Assembly: GCA_947172415.1 (NCBI GenBank)
Contig: OX359192.1
Coordinates: 3,660,501 to 3,724,500 of the forward strand
Direction: 5' to 3'
Length of the DNA: 64,000 nucleotides
Source of the DNA: Chondrosia reniformis
Lineage: Eukaryota; Porifera; Demospongiae; Chondrillida; Chondrillidae
Positions 1 through 12,169 of this stretch are shown here, in pieces (position 1 is the first letter of the stretch; every line of letters begins with the position of its first letter). Below the pieces are notes generated by a model. That model did not search any database and was not told where the DNA came from. It saw nothing but the letters and a program-made list of their open reading frames with translations. A program made the position numbers and the translations under genes.

Positions 1-3000
1 TAACTAGTACATACAACTAGTCCATATAAGTAGTTCATACAACTATATAGTACAAATAACTAGTACATATAGCTGGTCCATACAACTAGAACATACAACT
101 AGTTCATACAACTTCTAACTACTACATACATCTATGACATACAACTAGGACATAAAAGTAGTACATACCACTGGTACACACGACCAGTATTTACAACTAG
201 CATCTACAACTACTACATGCAACAAGTAAATACAATTATATAGTACTAGTTCATTCAATTAGTACATACAACTATTACATACAACTAGTACATACAACTA
301 ATACAAAAAACTAGTACACACAAGTAGCACATACAACTAGTTCATACAACCAGTACAAACAACTGGTACATACAACTCGTACGTTCCTAGAACCTTTTAT
401 AGCTAGTACTAGAACCTACAATTAGTGCATAGCTAGTACATACAACTAGTACATACAACTGGTACATATCTAGTACAAACACGTGGTATATACAACTAAT
501 ACATACAATTAGTACAACTGGTATATATAACTACTACATAAAACAAGAAAATAGAACATCCATAACTGGTTCATACAATTAGTACATACAACTACTCTAT
601 ACAACTAGTAAATATAACTTGTACTGGTAGATACATCCAGTACACACAACTAGTACATGCAACAAGTACATATAACTAGTACACAAAACTATTACATATA
701 ACTAGTACATGTATATACTTGTTGTATGTACTTGAATTAAATACTAGTATATATATATACAACTCATACATACAATTAGGATTTATAACTCGTATTTAAA
801 AGTAGTACATACAACTAGTACTACAACTTGTACATAGAACTAGTACATAAAACTAGTACATACAACTAGTACATACTATTAGTAAATATAACTAGAACAT
901 ACAACTAGTACATGCATCTAGTACTAAAACTAGTATATACAATTAGTACTATAACAAGTAAATAGAACTAGTACATACAACTAGAACATACAAATTAGTA
1001 CATCCATCTAGTTATTTGTACATACAACTAGTAGATACAACTAGTACATACAATTAGTAAATAAAACTAGTATATACAACTAGTACATACACGTAGTACA
1101 TACAAGTAGTACATACAATTAGTACATACAACTAGTACATACAACTAGTATTTATAACTAGTACATTGCACTAGTACAAACAAATAGAATATACAACCTG
1201 TACATACAACAAGTAATTTGTCAATACCACTAGTAGATACAACTAGTACATACAACTAGTACTACAACTAGTACATACAATCAAGTATATATAACTGGAA
1301 CATACAAATATAACTAGTACATATTAACAGTATATATAACTAGGCCATATAAATAGTACATACAACCAGTACATACAACTAATACATACTCCTAGTACAT
1401 AACTAGTATATGCAACTAGTACATAAAACTAGGACATTAAACTAGCACATAAAGCTAGTACATACAACCAGTATATATTACTAGAACATACAACTGGAAT
1501 TTATAAGTATTACCTACAACTAGTACATATAAGTGATACCTTTAACTAGTGATTACCACTAGTACCTACAACAAGTATATACATACAACTAGTACATAAA
1601 ACTAGTTTATACAAGTAGTACATACAATGCGTACATACAACTTGTACATAGAACTAGTAAGGATAACTAGAACATACACATAAAACTAGTACATATAAAT
1701 ACTACATACAACTAATACATAACTAGTACATACAACTAGTAGCGAATACATACAACCAGAAATAGACCTATTTCCTACAACTAGTACTTACAACTACTTC
1801 ATACAAGTAGTACATGCAACTAGTATATACAATTTGTACATACAACTAGTAAGGATAACTAGAACATACACATATAAATAGTACATATAAATACTACATA
1901 CAACTAATACATAACTAGTACATACAACTTGTACATACAAGTAGAACATATAACTAGAACATACACATATAACTAGTAAATACAACTAGTACATACCACT
2001 AGTACATACAAACAGTAAATTCAACCAATACATACAACTAGCACATACAACTAGTACATAAAACTAGTACATACAATTAGTACATAAAAGAAGTTCCTAA
2101 AACTAGGAAATATAACTCGTATTAGAACATACAACTATTACATGCAACTAGTAATGAGTACACACAACTAGTGCATATACCTAATACATACAACTAGTAC
2201 CTACAATTAATTAATATAACCAGAACATCCGACTAATACATAAAACTAGAACATAAAACTAGTATATAAAACTAATATATAAAACCAATACCTACAACTA
2301 GTAAATTTAACACGTACTAGTATATAAAAAAACTGGTATATACATACAACTAGTAGCGAATTCATACAACTAGTAAATACACCTAATTCATACAACTAGT
2401 ACCTACAACTAGTTCATACAGGTAGTACATACAACTAGTACATACAGCTAGAACATAAAACTAGTTTCTACAACTGGTAAATATAACTAGTATTAGTGCA
2501 TACAACTAGTAAATAGAACTAGTAACTAGTTCCTACATCCAGTGCATACAACTAGTACATACAACTTGTACATACAACAATCTGTACATACAACTAGTCC
2601 ATACAACTAGTACATAAATAGTATATGCAACTTGTACATATAATTGGGACATACAACTAGTACATAAAACTAGTACATACAACCAGTACATATTACTAGT
2701 ACATACAACTAGAATATACAACTAGTACGTACAACTGGTTCATACTACTAGTACATATATCTATTACCTATAACTAGTGATCACAACTAGTACATACAAC
2801 TTGTACATACAACCAGTATAAACAATCTGTACATACAACTAGTCCATACAACTAGTACATAAATAGTATATGCAACTTGTACATATAATTGGGACATACA
2901 ACTAGTACATAAAACTAGTACATAGGACTAGTACATATAACTAGTACATACACTAGTACATCAAACCAGTACATATATCTAGAACTTACAACCAGTACAT

Positions 3001-4947
3001 AAAAATAGTACTTATAACAAGTACACTATAACTAATGTTTACAACTAGTACATACAACTAGTACATAAACCTTGTACATATAACTAGTACATACAAATAG
3101 TACATACAACTAGTGCATACAACTTTTTATGCAACTAGCACATTTAACTACAACATACTACTAGTTTATAACTAGTTCATATAACTAGTAAATACAATTA
3201 GTACATATAACCAGTACATACATTAGTACATACACCGACTATATACATCCAACTGTAAAATATTACTAGTACATACAACTATTACATACAACGACTACAT
3301 ATCACTAATATCTATAACTAAAGATTACAACTAGTACATACAACCAGTACATACAACTACTTCTTACAACTAGTACAAATAACTAGTGCCTACAGTTAGT
3401 ACATATATCTAGTACATGCAACTAGTACATATTACTAGTACGTATAGCTAGTACATTAAACTAGTACATACAACTAGCACATGCAACTAGTACATATAAC
3501 TACTACATACCACTAGTACATATAACTATTACTTACAACTAGTGCATACAACAAGTACATACAACTGGTATTTATAACTACTACATACAACTAGTACCAA
3601 CAACTAGTACATATAACCAGTTCTTCCAACTAGTGATTACCACTAGTACATAATACTAGTACATACAACTAGTACATATAATAATTAGTTCATACAACTA
3701 GTACATATAATAATTAGTTCATACAACTAGTACATACAAGTCGTATATACAACTTGTACATAGAACTAAGAAGGATAACTAGAACATACACATATAACTT
3801 GTACACATAAATATTACATACAACTAATGCATACACTCTAAGACATGCTACTGGTACATACAACTAGTACATTTTCAATTCAATTCTTCATGTAGCTCAT
3901 CTCCTCAGTAGGAAGTCGCTGTTACATACAGTAAAAATACAACTAGAACATACAACTAGTAAATACAACTAGAACATAAAACTAGTACATACAACTAGTA
4001 AATACACCTAGTTCATACAACTAGTACATACAACTTGTACATATAACTAGTACATTTACTTGTTCATACAACTCGTACATACAACTCGTACACACAACTT
4101 GTACATAGAACTCATAAGGATAACTAGAACATACACATATACCTACTACGTATGAATAGTAAATACAACTAATACACACAACTAGTACATGCAACTGGTT
4201 CATACAACTAGTACGTACAACTGGTATATACAACTAATACAAACAGCTAGTAAATACAACTAGTTCATACAACTAGTACTACAAGTAGTACATAAAACTA
4301 GTACATAAAATTAGTACATAAAACTAGTACATTCAACTAGTACACACAACTAGCACATACAACTAGTAAAGATAACTAGAACTAGTACATAGAACCAGTA
4401 CATAAAACTAGTACATACAACTAGTACAAAGAACTAGTAACTAGGTCCTACAACTAGTACATACAACTAATACACACAAATAGTTCCTACTATCAGGAAA
4501 TATAACTAATACTAGTAGGTGCAATTAGTACATACAACTAGTAATGAGTAAATACAACTAGTACATAAGCCTAGATTATACAATTATTAACGAGTACATA
4601 CTAGTAGTGCATATGCCAAATACATACCACTAGTACCTACAACTAATTAATATACCAGTATATACAACTAATACATACAACTGGTATATACATACAACTA
4701 ATACATACAACTGGTACATACAACTAGTACATAACTACTATATGCAACCAGTACATAAAACTAGGACATTCACCTAGTACATAAAGTTAATACATACAAC
4801 CAGTACATATTACTAGTACATACAACTAGAATTTATAACTATATAGTACAAACAACTAGTACATATAACTAGTTCTTATGACTAGTGATTACCACTAGTA
4901 GATAAAATTAGTACATACAAACAGTACATTCAACCATTACGTACAAC
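1..4947 (+). repeat. 13-bp minisatellite, forward orientation, domain 1 (part 1)
   Basis: Degenerate tandem units of ACTAGTACATACA fill the stretch with base changes, small gaps and half units. No gene is seen. A ~245-bp duplication is visible (2,579 and 2,824 start the same run). A short patch of opposite orientation lies near 710-735. About 65 bp of non-satellite sequence near 3,868-3,935 is unidentified. The signature AAGGATAACTAGAACATAC or close variants occurs at 1,659, 1,851, 3,771 and 4,116. Confidence 0.95.
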
Positions 4948-5056
4948 TAATGGAATAAGGATTTCTTTAACTGCGTCGAACTTATCTTTGTAAAGGTTCA
5001 TCTTTCGACTTTTAGAGCGTCTAGAGACGCAGTTTTTTCGATTCTTCTGTCTGCCA

Positions 5057-5089
5057 AATGTTTCGACCCTGGGGGTCTTCTTCAGTGAC
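5057..5089 (-). ncRNA. Hammerhead-ribozyme-like motif, inverted PLE arm (candidate)
   Basis: Read on the minus strand: GTCACTGAAGAA, then a GACCC/GGGTC hairpin with a three-base loop, then GAAAC. Stem II pairs fully here, unlike the right arm, which has a T-to-C change in the second strand. The same doubt about stem III applies. Confidence 0.4.
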
Positions 5090-5116
5090 TGGTGTTGGTC
5101 TTCAAGGTGTCTTCAT

Positions 5117-5617
5117 TTATAGGCATCTTTTCCTGCCATTTTCAATTACCTCATCAGTGATGTCATCGGTTACATCATTTCCGGAGGAAGGAGAGGTGAA
5201 GGGAGTATTCATAAAAACGGGTTTCCAACCACTTCTTAGTACAATTCCTTGATCTAAGTTCATTCCTACCTGACATTGTTGGATCTTCAGGGCTTCCTTA
5301 ATTATTCTTCTGTACCAGTTCTCTTCCCTCTCCACCACTCTGGCTTGCCTCCACTCAATTGGATGGCCAGTTTTTAGGGAGTGAACAGCTAAGCCATTGT
5401 TCACATCCCCCATCCTGACGGCACGTTTGTGCTCCGCCATCCTGACTTTTAGTGTTCTTCCAGTTTCTCCAGTGTACACTGCAGGACAACTAGAACAAGG
5501 GATCTGGTAAACGACACCTTTAATATCCATGGTAGGCAGGGGTTGTTTAGGCCAAATAGGATACTCCTCAGTGATCTCTGCTTTGTGAAGATGGTTTCGA
5601 TGTTCATCTTCCGGCAT
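5117..5617 (-). pseudogene. GIY-YIG endonuclease domain of PLE, inverted copy
   Basis: A 166-codon open frame on the minus strand. Residues 34-37 (GVVY) and 47-50 (VYTG) are the two halves of the GIY-YIG motif. C41 and C44 form the CxxC seen in PLE endonucleases. R59 with E62-H63 and the ENWYRRIIKEALKI segment (99-112, with the likely catalytic Glu at 108) complete the fold. In PLEs this domain nicks target DNA to prime reverse transcription. Here it has no RT on its own strand, because it lies in the inverted arm, so it is a duplicate fragment and not a gene. It differs from the right-hand copy at only a few residues. Confidence 0.88.
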
Positions 5618-5889
5618 GTTCTGGAGATCTTTTCACTGAGGCCTTTCACATATGGAATAAAAAGTTTTCATTCACCATCTACCCTACTTCCCTGGTTCCG
5701 TTGTCTCTTCTTCATGTGCCTAGCAGCAACCTTACTGGGGTATCCGTTGACCTGGAGTACCCTTTCCACATTCCACAGGTTGACATCATTGCAGGGACAG
5801 AATCCTTAGCTCGTTACTTACCTGGTCACCAGGGAGAACAACTCAGGAGTGAAGTCCAATGATGCCTGTCAAAAGATGGTGTCCCGAGC

Positions 5890-7123
5890 CCTAATCTGAC
5901 CAAACGTCAGACAGCAGCCATCAAGGAGCTCAAGGTGGACTCTGACACCATCATTCTTCCAGCAGACAAGGGAAATGCCACAGTCCTCCTGGACAAAAAA
6001 GAGTACGACCCCAAAGTAAGGGAACTTTTGGATGATACAAGCTATCAACCAATCAAAAAGAACCCAACATTGAAAATAGAACGGAAGGTAACTGAAGTTC
6101 TCCGGTCACTGGAAAAGAATAGCAAACTCCCCAATGATCTGAGGAAGAGGGTTCAGAACCAACAGAGCTCCACCCCCCAGTTATATGGACTCCCAAAGAT
6201 CCATAAGGCCAGTTGCCACTTAAGACCTATTATTTCCTCTATAAACTCCCCTACCTACCACCTATCCAGATATCTGGCGAATATCCTGTCACCCCTTTTG
6301 GGGAAAGCTCCTCACTTTGTGAGGAACTCAGAGGACTTTGTGAAGAAAATCAGGAGATTACAAGTAGAGAATGAAGATAAGTTAATCAGTTTTGATGTGA
6401 AGAGATTGTTTACGAAGGTACCTATAGATCTCTCCTTACAGATCATTGATAGGAGGCTGAGGGAAGACAACACCCTATCAGACCGGACCACTCTGGACCC
6501 TCCCACCATCACAATGCTCACAGAACTCTGTCTTAGGACAACGTACTTCCAGTACGGTAACGAGTTCTTTGAGCAGAAGGATGGGGCAGCTATGGGCTCT
6601 CCTCTCTCTCCGTGGTAGCAAACATCTTCATGTAAGAGTTTGAAAACGAAGCCCTCCAGGAGGCTGGCTCCAAACCTAAGCTCTGGCTACATTATGTAGA
6701 CGACACCTTTGTCATCTGGAGCCAAGGTAGGGATCAGCTGGAGGATTTCTGTCTTTCCTTAATGGAAGACATGGAAACATCCAGATCACCATGGAGGAGG
6801 AGACAGATGGCTCTATCCAGTTTCTTGATGTGGTAGTGAAGAAGAACAGAGGAAGTTTGAGTACATCCGTGTACAGAAAACCAACCCACACAGATTGATA
6901 CCTTCACTTCTCATCTCATCACTATCCTAGGGTGAAAGCTGGCATTGCCCTTTACCTCAGGGACAGAGCGGAGAAGATCTGTGGTGCTGGATCCAGTGTC
7001 CTCCAAGAGGAAAAGGAGCACCTGAAAGGGGTACTCCAGGCCAACGGATACCCCAGTAAGGTTGCTGCTAGGCACATGAAGAAGAGACAACGGAACCAGG
7101 GAAGTAGGGTAGATGGTGAATGA
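5890..7123 (+). pseudogene. Penelope-type reverse transcriptase, broken
   Basis: The first open stretch (5,935-6,618) holds the N-terminal DKGNATVLLD segment (11-20), YGLPKIHK (84-91), the motif A region SFDVKRLFTKVP (152-163) and motif B GAAMGSPLSP (217-226). A one-base deletion at about 6,609 then shifts the frame. The continuation has a TAA at 6,633-6,635 and motif C YVDD at 6,693-6,704. A further frameshift near 6,770 is followed by FLDVVV, YRKPTHTD, a TGA at 6,896-6,898 and an open tail to 7,123. PLE reverse transcriptases copy the element RNA at a nick made by the linked GIY-YIG domain. At least two frameshifts and two stops make this copy inactive, and the N-terminal part upstream of 5,890 is also degraded. 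Confidence 0.93.
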
Positions 7124-7135
7124 AAACTTTTTATT

Positions 7136-7674
7136 CCATATGTGAAAGGCCTCAGTGAAAAGATCTCCAGAACATGCCGGAAGATGAACATCGAAACCAT
7201 CTTCACAAAGCAGAGATCACTGAGGAGTATCCTCTTTGGCCTAAACAACCCCTGCCTACCATGGATATTAAAGGTGTCGTTTACCAGATCCCTTGTTCTA
7301 GTTGTCCTGCAGTGTACACTGGAGAAACTGGAAGAACACTAAAAGTCAGGATGGCGGAGCACAAACGTGCCGTCAGGATGGGGGATGTGAACAATGGCTT
7401 AGCTGTTCACTCCCTAAAAACTGGCCATCCAATTGAGTGGAGGCAAGCCAGAGTGGTGGAGAGGGAAGAGAACTGGTACAGAAGAATAATTAAGGAAGCC
7501 CTGAAGATCCAACAATGTCAGGTAGGAATGAACTTAGATCAAGGAATTGTACTAAGAAGTGGTTGGAAACCCGTTTTTATGAATACTCCCTTCACCTCTC
7601 CTCCCTCCGGAAATGATGTAACCGATGACATCACTGATGAGGTAATTGAAAATGGCAGGAAAAGATGCCTATAA
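7136..7674 (+). pseudogene. PLE linker and GIY-YIG endonuclease domain, right-hand copy
   Basis: A linker (FIPYVKGLSEKI..., from about 7,136) runs in one frame. The endonuclease domain follows in another (7,174-7,674, 166 codons), so a frameshift separates them. GIY-YIG landmarks are GVVY (34-37), CSSC (41-44), VYTG (47-50), R59, E62-H63, H79, H85 and the helix ENWYRRIIKEALKI (99-112) with the presumed catalytic E108. The frame ends about 120 bp before the element's 3' end. An in-frame TGA separates the RT tail (ending 7,123) from the linker, so RT and endonuclease cannot be made as one protein here. The domain itself looks intact. Confidence 0.92.
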
Positions 7675-7701
7675 ATGAAGACACCTTGAAGACCAACACC
7701 A

Positions 7702-7731
7702 GTCACTGAAGAAGACCCCCAGGGCCGAAAC
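7702..7731 (+). ncRNA. Hammerhead-ribozyme-like motif in the PLE 3' tail (candidate)
   Basis: CTGAAGAA (7,705-7,712) is followed by a short hairpin (GACCC, loop, GGGCC) and GAAAC (7,727-7,731). This order matches the hammerhead core CUGANGA, stem II, GAAA. PLE pseudo-LTRs are known to carry hammerhead motifs. There is one extra A between CTGAAGA and stem II, and I could not find a convincing stem III with a UH cleavage site, so activity is unproven. The inverted arm has the same motif with a better stem (GACCC/GGGTC). Confidence 0.4.
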
Positions 7732-7793
7732 ATTTGGCAGACAGAAGAATCTCTAGACGCTCTAAAAGTCGAAAGATGAACCTTTACAAAGAT

Positions 7794-10700
7794 ACATACC
7801 ACTAGTACATACAACTTGTACATACAACTAGTACATATAAGAGAGTCCATTTAACCAAAACATATAACTAGTACATTCAACCAGTACATGAAACCAGTAC
7901 ATACAACTAGTCCATACAACTAGTACCTAACTAGTATTTGCAACTAGTACATAAAACTAGGTTATAGATCTAGAACATATTACTAGTACATACAACTAGA
8001 ATATACAATTAGTATGTACAACTAGTACCTACAAATAGTACATATAACTAGTACCTATAACTAGTGATTACCACTAGAAGCTACAACTAGTACATACGAC
8101 AAGGTAATACAAACAGTACATTCAAAGAGTACATACAACTAGTCCATATAACTAGTACATAACTAGCATATGCAACTAGTACATAAACTAGTTCATACAA
8201 CTAGTACAGACAAGTCGTATATACAACTTGTACATAGAACTAGTAAGGATAACTAGAACATACACATATAACTTGTACATACAAATAGTACAACCAACTA
8301 ATACATACAACTAGTACATGCAACTGGTACATACAACTAGTACATACATCTAGTAAGCACAAATTGTACACCTAGTTATTTTAACTAGTATACACACATA
8401 TAACTAGTACATATAAAAACTACATACAACGAATACATAACTAATACTTACAACTTGTACATACAAGTAGAACATAAAACTTGAATATACACAAATAACT
8501 AGTACATACAACTAGTACATACAAAGAAGACATTCAACCAATACGTATAACTAGTACATACAAACTACAACTAGTACATATAACTAGAACATACTCATTT
8601 AACTAGTCATATGAATAGTACATATACCTAGTTCATATAAATAGTACATATAACTAGTACAAACAACTAGTCCTTACAACTAGTACATAAAACTTGAATA
8701 TACAACTAGTACATACAACTAGTACATAAAACTTGGGCATATAACTAGTAATTATAGATAGTGATTATCACTAGTACAGACAACTAGTGCATACAACTCA
8801 TACATACTACTCGTACATACAACTTGTACATAGACCTACTAAGGATAACTATAATATACACACATAACTTGTACATATAAATATTACATACAACTAGTAC
8901 ATAACTGGTATATGCAACTAGAACATAAAACTATGACACACAACTTGATATACAACTAGTACGTCCAAGTAGTACATACAACTAGAACATAAAACTAGTA
9001 TATATAACTACTGATTACCACTAGTACATTCAACTAGTACATAAAACTCGTATATATAACTCGTACATACAACTTGTACATAGACCTACTAAGGATAACT
9101 AGAATATACACATATAACTTGTACATATAAATATTAAATACAACTAGTACATACAACTAGTACATGCAACTGGTACATACAAATAATACATACAACTGGT
9201 ACATATAACTAGAACATACACATATAACTAGTCCTTATAAATAGTACATATAATTAGTACATACGAAAAGTAAATATAAATATTACATCCAATCAGTTCA
9301 AACAACAAGTATATTCAATCAGTAAATACAACCAATACATGCAACTAGTACATACAACTAGTACATAACTACTATATACAACTAGTATATAAAACTAGGA
9401 CATTCAACTAGTACACAAAGTTATTACATACAACAAGTAAATATTACTAGTACATACAACTAGAATTTATATCTATATAGTACGAACAACTAGTACATAC
9501 AAGTAGTACATATAACTAGTACATACAACAAGAATAAACAACTAGTATGTACAACTAGTATCTACAACTAGTACATATAGCTAGTACCTATAACTAGTGA
9601 TTACCACTAGAAGCTACAACTAGTAAATACGACTAGTACATACAAACAGTACATACAAACACTACATACAACTGCCCCATATACCTAGTACAAAACTAGT
9701 ATCTGCAACTAGTACCTATAACTAGTACATACAACCAGTACATATTACTAGTATATACAACTAGAACATACAAATAGTATGTACAACTAGTACCTACAAC
9801 TAGTGATCACCACTAGTACATACAACAGGTACATATAACTAGTTCATACAATTAGTACAGACAAGTCGTACATAAAAGTTATACATAAAACTAGTAAGGA
9901 TAACTAGAACATACACATACAACTTGTACATACAAATAGTACAAACAACTGATACATACAACTAGTACATGCAACTGGTACATACAACTAGTACAGGCAA
10001 CTGATACATACAACTAGTACATACATCTAGTATGCACAAATTGTACATACACCTAGAACATATAACTAGTACATACACATATAACTAGTACATATAGATA
10101 CTACATACAACGAATACATAACTAGTACTTACAACTTGTATATACAAGTAGAATATATAACTAGAATATACACATATAACTAGGACATACAACTAGTACA
10201 TACAAACAGTACATTCAACCAATACGTACAACTAGTACATACAACTAGTACATAAAACTAGTAAATACAACTAGTACATAACTAGTATATGCAACAAGTA
10301 AATAAAACTACAATATACAACTAGTACATACAACTAGTACATAAAACCTGTGCATTTAACTAGTACCTATAACAAGTGATTACCACTAGTACATACAAGT
10401 AGTACATACAACTAGGTCATTTAACTAGTTCATACACTAGTCCATTAAACCTGTTCATATGTCTAGAACATACAACCAGTGCAAACAAAGAGTACATATA
10501 ACTGGTTCACTATAGCTAGTGTTTACAACAATTACATTCAACTAGTAAATGCACCAAGTACATATAACTAGTACATACAACTACTACAAATAACTATTAC
10601 ATACAACTTGTACATTCAACTAGTACAGATAACTTGAACATTCAAATAAAACTGGTACATATAAATAACACCTACAACTAGTACATGCAACTACTCTATG

Positions 10701-11064
10701 CAACTAGTACATATAACTAGCACATACAACTAGTAAATACAACTAGTACCTACAATTTTACATACCAGTAGTACATACAATTAGAGCATACACATGAAAC
10801 TAGTGCATATAAATAGTATATATAACTAGTACATACAACTAGTACGTATAAATGGTATATAAAATCAGAAAATACAACTAGTACATACAAACAGTATATA
10901 CAAGTAGTACATACAACGCGTACAAACAACAACTTAGAACTAGTAAGGATAACTAGAACATTCATATATAACTAGTACATTTAAATATTACATACAACTA
11001 ATACATAACTAGAACATTCAACTTGTACATACAAGTAGAACATATAACTAGAACATACACATAT
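7794..11064 (+). repeat. 13-bp minisatellite, forward, domain 1 (part 2)
   Basis: Degenerate ACTAGTACATACA units throughout, with no gene seen. The domain-1 signature beginning AAGGATAACT recurs at 8,245, 8,841, 9,091, 9,896 and 10,945, within longer runs that also share downstream sequence (ACATACACATATAACTTGTAC). This suggests diverged higher-order units of several hundred bp. Confidence 0.95.
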
Positions 11065-11338
11065 TTAGAAACAAAAGCCTTTACAGAGAACCTTGTTACT
11101 TCTTGCCTTAGTTTACTAAGGCATGGAGTATCTGGCTTGGACAACCCTCAGTCAGTAATGTTTTCCTTTCTTTGGGTTTTTAGCCAGAAGCCTCAGCTTT
11201 GCCTCCTTCCGGCAGCAGCAGACAGATGCACGTCGGGCAAAAGTTGACCGTCATAATAGGAGGGAGTACCTCCATACACTAATCCACCACTGCTTTCCAG
11301 AGGTCGACAGGCAAGGAATGGGACAAGACTACTTATCG
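11065..11338 (-). other. 3' untranslated end of the R4-type LINE
   Basis: Non-satellite sequence between the polyprotein stop and the satellite junction. It has no poly-A tail and no obvious tail repeat. Small open frames on the + strand here have no recognisable similarity and are taken as chance. Confidence 0.7.
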
Positions 11339-11945
11339 TCAATGTCCCAATCCCTCAACAGATAGATGTCGCCTCAATATCCTCACAGCCGAACAGAGAA
11401 CAGTTCTCTGCATGGCTCTCATCACTTCTACTGCACTTTTTGACAGCTTTGGAATTCCCCTAAGGTCTTCCAGGAGCGTCTCCACTGTCCCCAAAGCACC
11501 AATTATCATCGGGACTACCTTAATTCGGTAGCCCCTAAATTGTTTCCTCATATCAGCCGCCAGCTTCTGGTACTTTTGGAACTTCTCTTGCCATCTTCCA
11601 TTAATATTGCTGTCAGTAGGAACTGACATCTCAATAATGAAGATGGACTTACATAGCCGATCCTCAACCACTAAGTCTGGCCTTCTTTCTATCATTTCAT
11701 CATCTGTAGGGATACTAGGATCCCACAAGATTTTGACAGACCTATTCTCATAGACTGGTTTTGCTTCTAGTTTGTACCAGGGCTCTTCCTGCTTGAATCC
11801 ATATTCTTTCAACAGTCTCCACAACACTATCCGTATCGCCCGGTCATGTCTCTCTTTGTAGAGAGAAAATCCCTTGGGCTCACACATGTTTAGTAGTTTC
11901 CATAGCCATGCCACATTCTCTGCACATCAGGAGGCTAGAATTCTT
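11339..11945 (-). pseudogene. R4-type LINE zinc finger and restriction-like endonuclease
   Basis: The open part (11,339-11,914) contains YKERHDRAIR (19-28) and RRPDLVVED (77-85) with P79-D80, then IFIIEMSVP with E95. This is the PD...E arrangement of the restriction-like endonuclease found C-terminal to RT in R2/R4 elements, where it makes the site-specific nick. Just upstream, in another frame, CRECG...TTKH is the zinc finger that normally precedes the endonuclease. A small indel near 11,880-11,890 separates the two frames and removes the final cysteine region. The frame matches the RT frame further upstream, so two compensating indels lie between 12,170 and 11,890. The first residues in the open stretch (before about 15) are out-of-frame zinc-finger sequence. 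Confidence 0.88.
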
Positions 11946-12169
11946 CAGAATCCTATTTCGGTACCACCTAGTGTGCAGCACATCATCTTGGGCTGCGAGA
12001 ATCAGAGCCTCAGTTTGAGGTCTGAGTCTCCCCTCAGAAAGCCACCCATAAGACTCCCTATTTGTGACTTGTCTGTGGTATGAGCCCTAGTGAGACTATT
12101 CGGCTAGGTTACTTTTTAACCTTTCAGTCTGAGCCTCCTGGAGCTCACGTGCCACTCTCCCCCATTCTC

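Larger units (their letters stand above)
4951..5763 (-). repeat. Inverted pseudo-LTR arm of the PLE
   Basis: This arm is nearly identical, in reverse complement, to about 7,029-7,793. It contains the end of the RT ORF, the linker, the whole GIY-YIG reading frame and the 3' tail. The two arms share the same in-frame TGA just before the linker and the same frameshift between linker and GIY-YIG domain. They therefore descend from one already defective template or were homogenised. Differences are few, for example Ile/Leu and Ser/Pro changes in the GIY-YIG frame. Confidence 0.9.
4948..7793 (+). mobile_element. Penelope-like retroelement (EN+ PLE), degenerate, with inverted left pseudo-LTR
   Basis: The element carries, on the + strand, a Penelope-type reverse transcriptase followed by a GIY-YIG endonuclease, which is the defining order of endonuclease-bearing PLEs. 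Its left end (about 4,951-5,763) is an inverted copy of its own 3' part (about 7,029-7,793). Partial copies in inverted or tandem arrangement, called pseudo-LTRs, are known for PLEs. The left arm runs about 40 bp further than the right one, which stops at GATA. That extra end, GATAAGTTCG followed by a purine-rich run to CCATTA, recurs at 29,930-29,966, so the right end here is slightly truncated. Satellite flanks both sides. The coding parts are all disrupted. Confidence 0.93.

Noticed and set aside
1794..4233. Minus-strand open frames with Tyr/Val/Cys-rich repeats such as YVLVVCTSCMY
   Set aside because: These are translations of the 13-bp satellite. Thirteen codons make one cycle and the TAG in each cycle is lost only by point changes. 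Similar frames occur at 10,750-10,965 and 58,672-58,866. No start context or other sign of coding.
1..4947. CRISPR-like array of short repeats
   Set aside because: There are no spacers; repeats abut, are degenerate, and the sequence carries eukaryotic retroelements.
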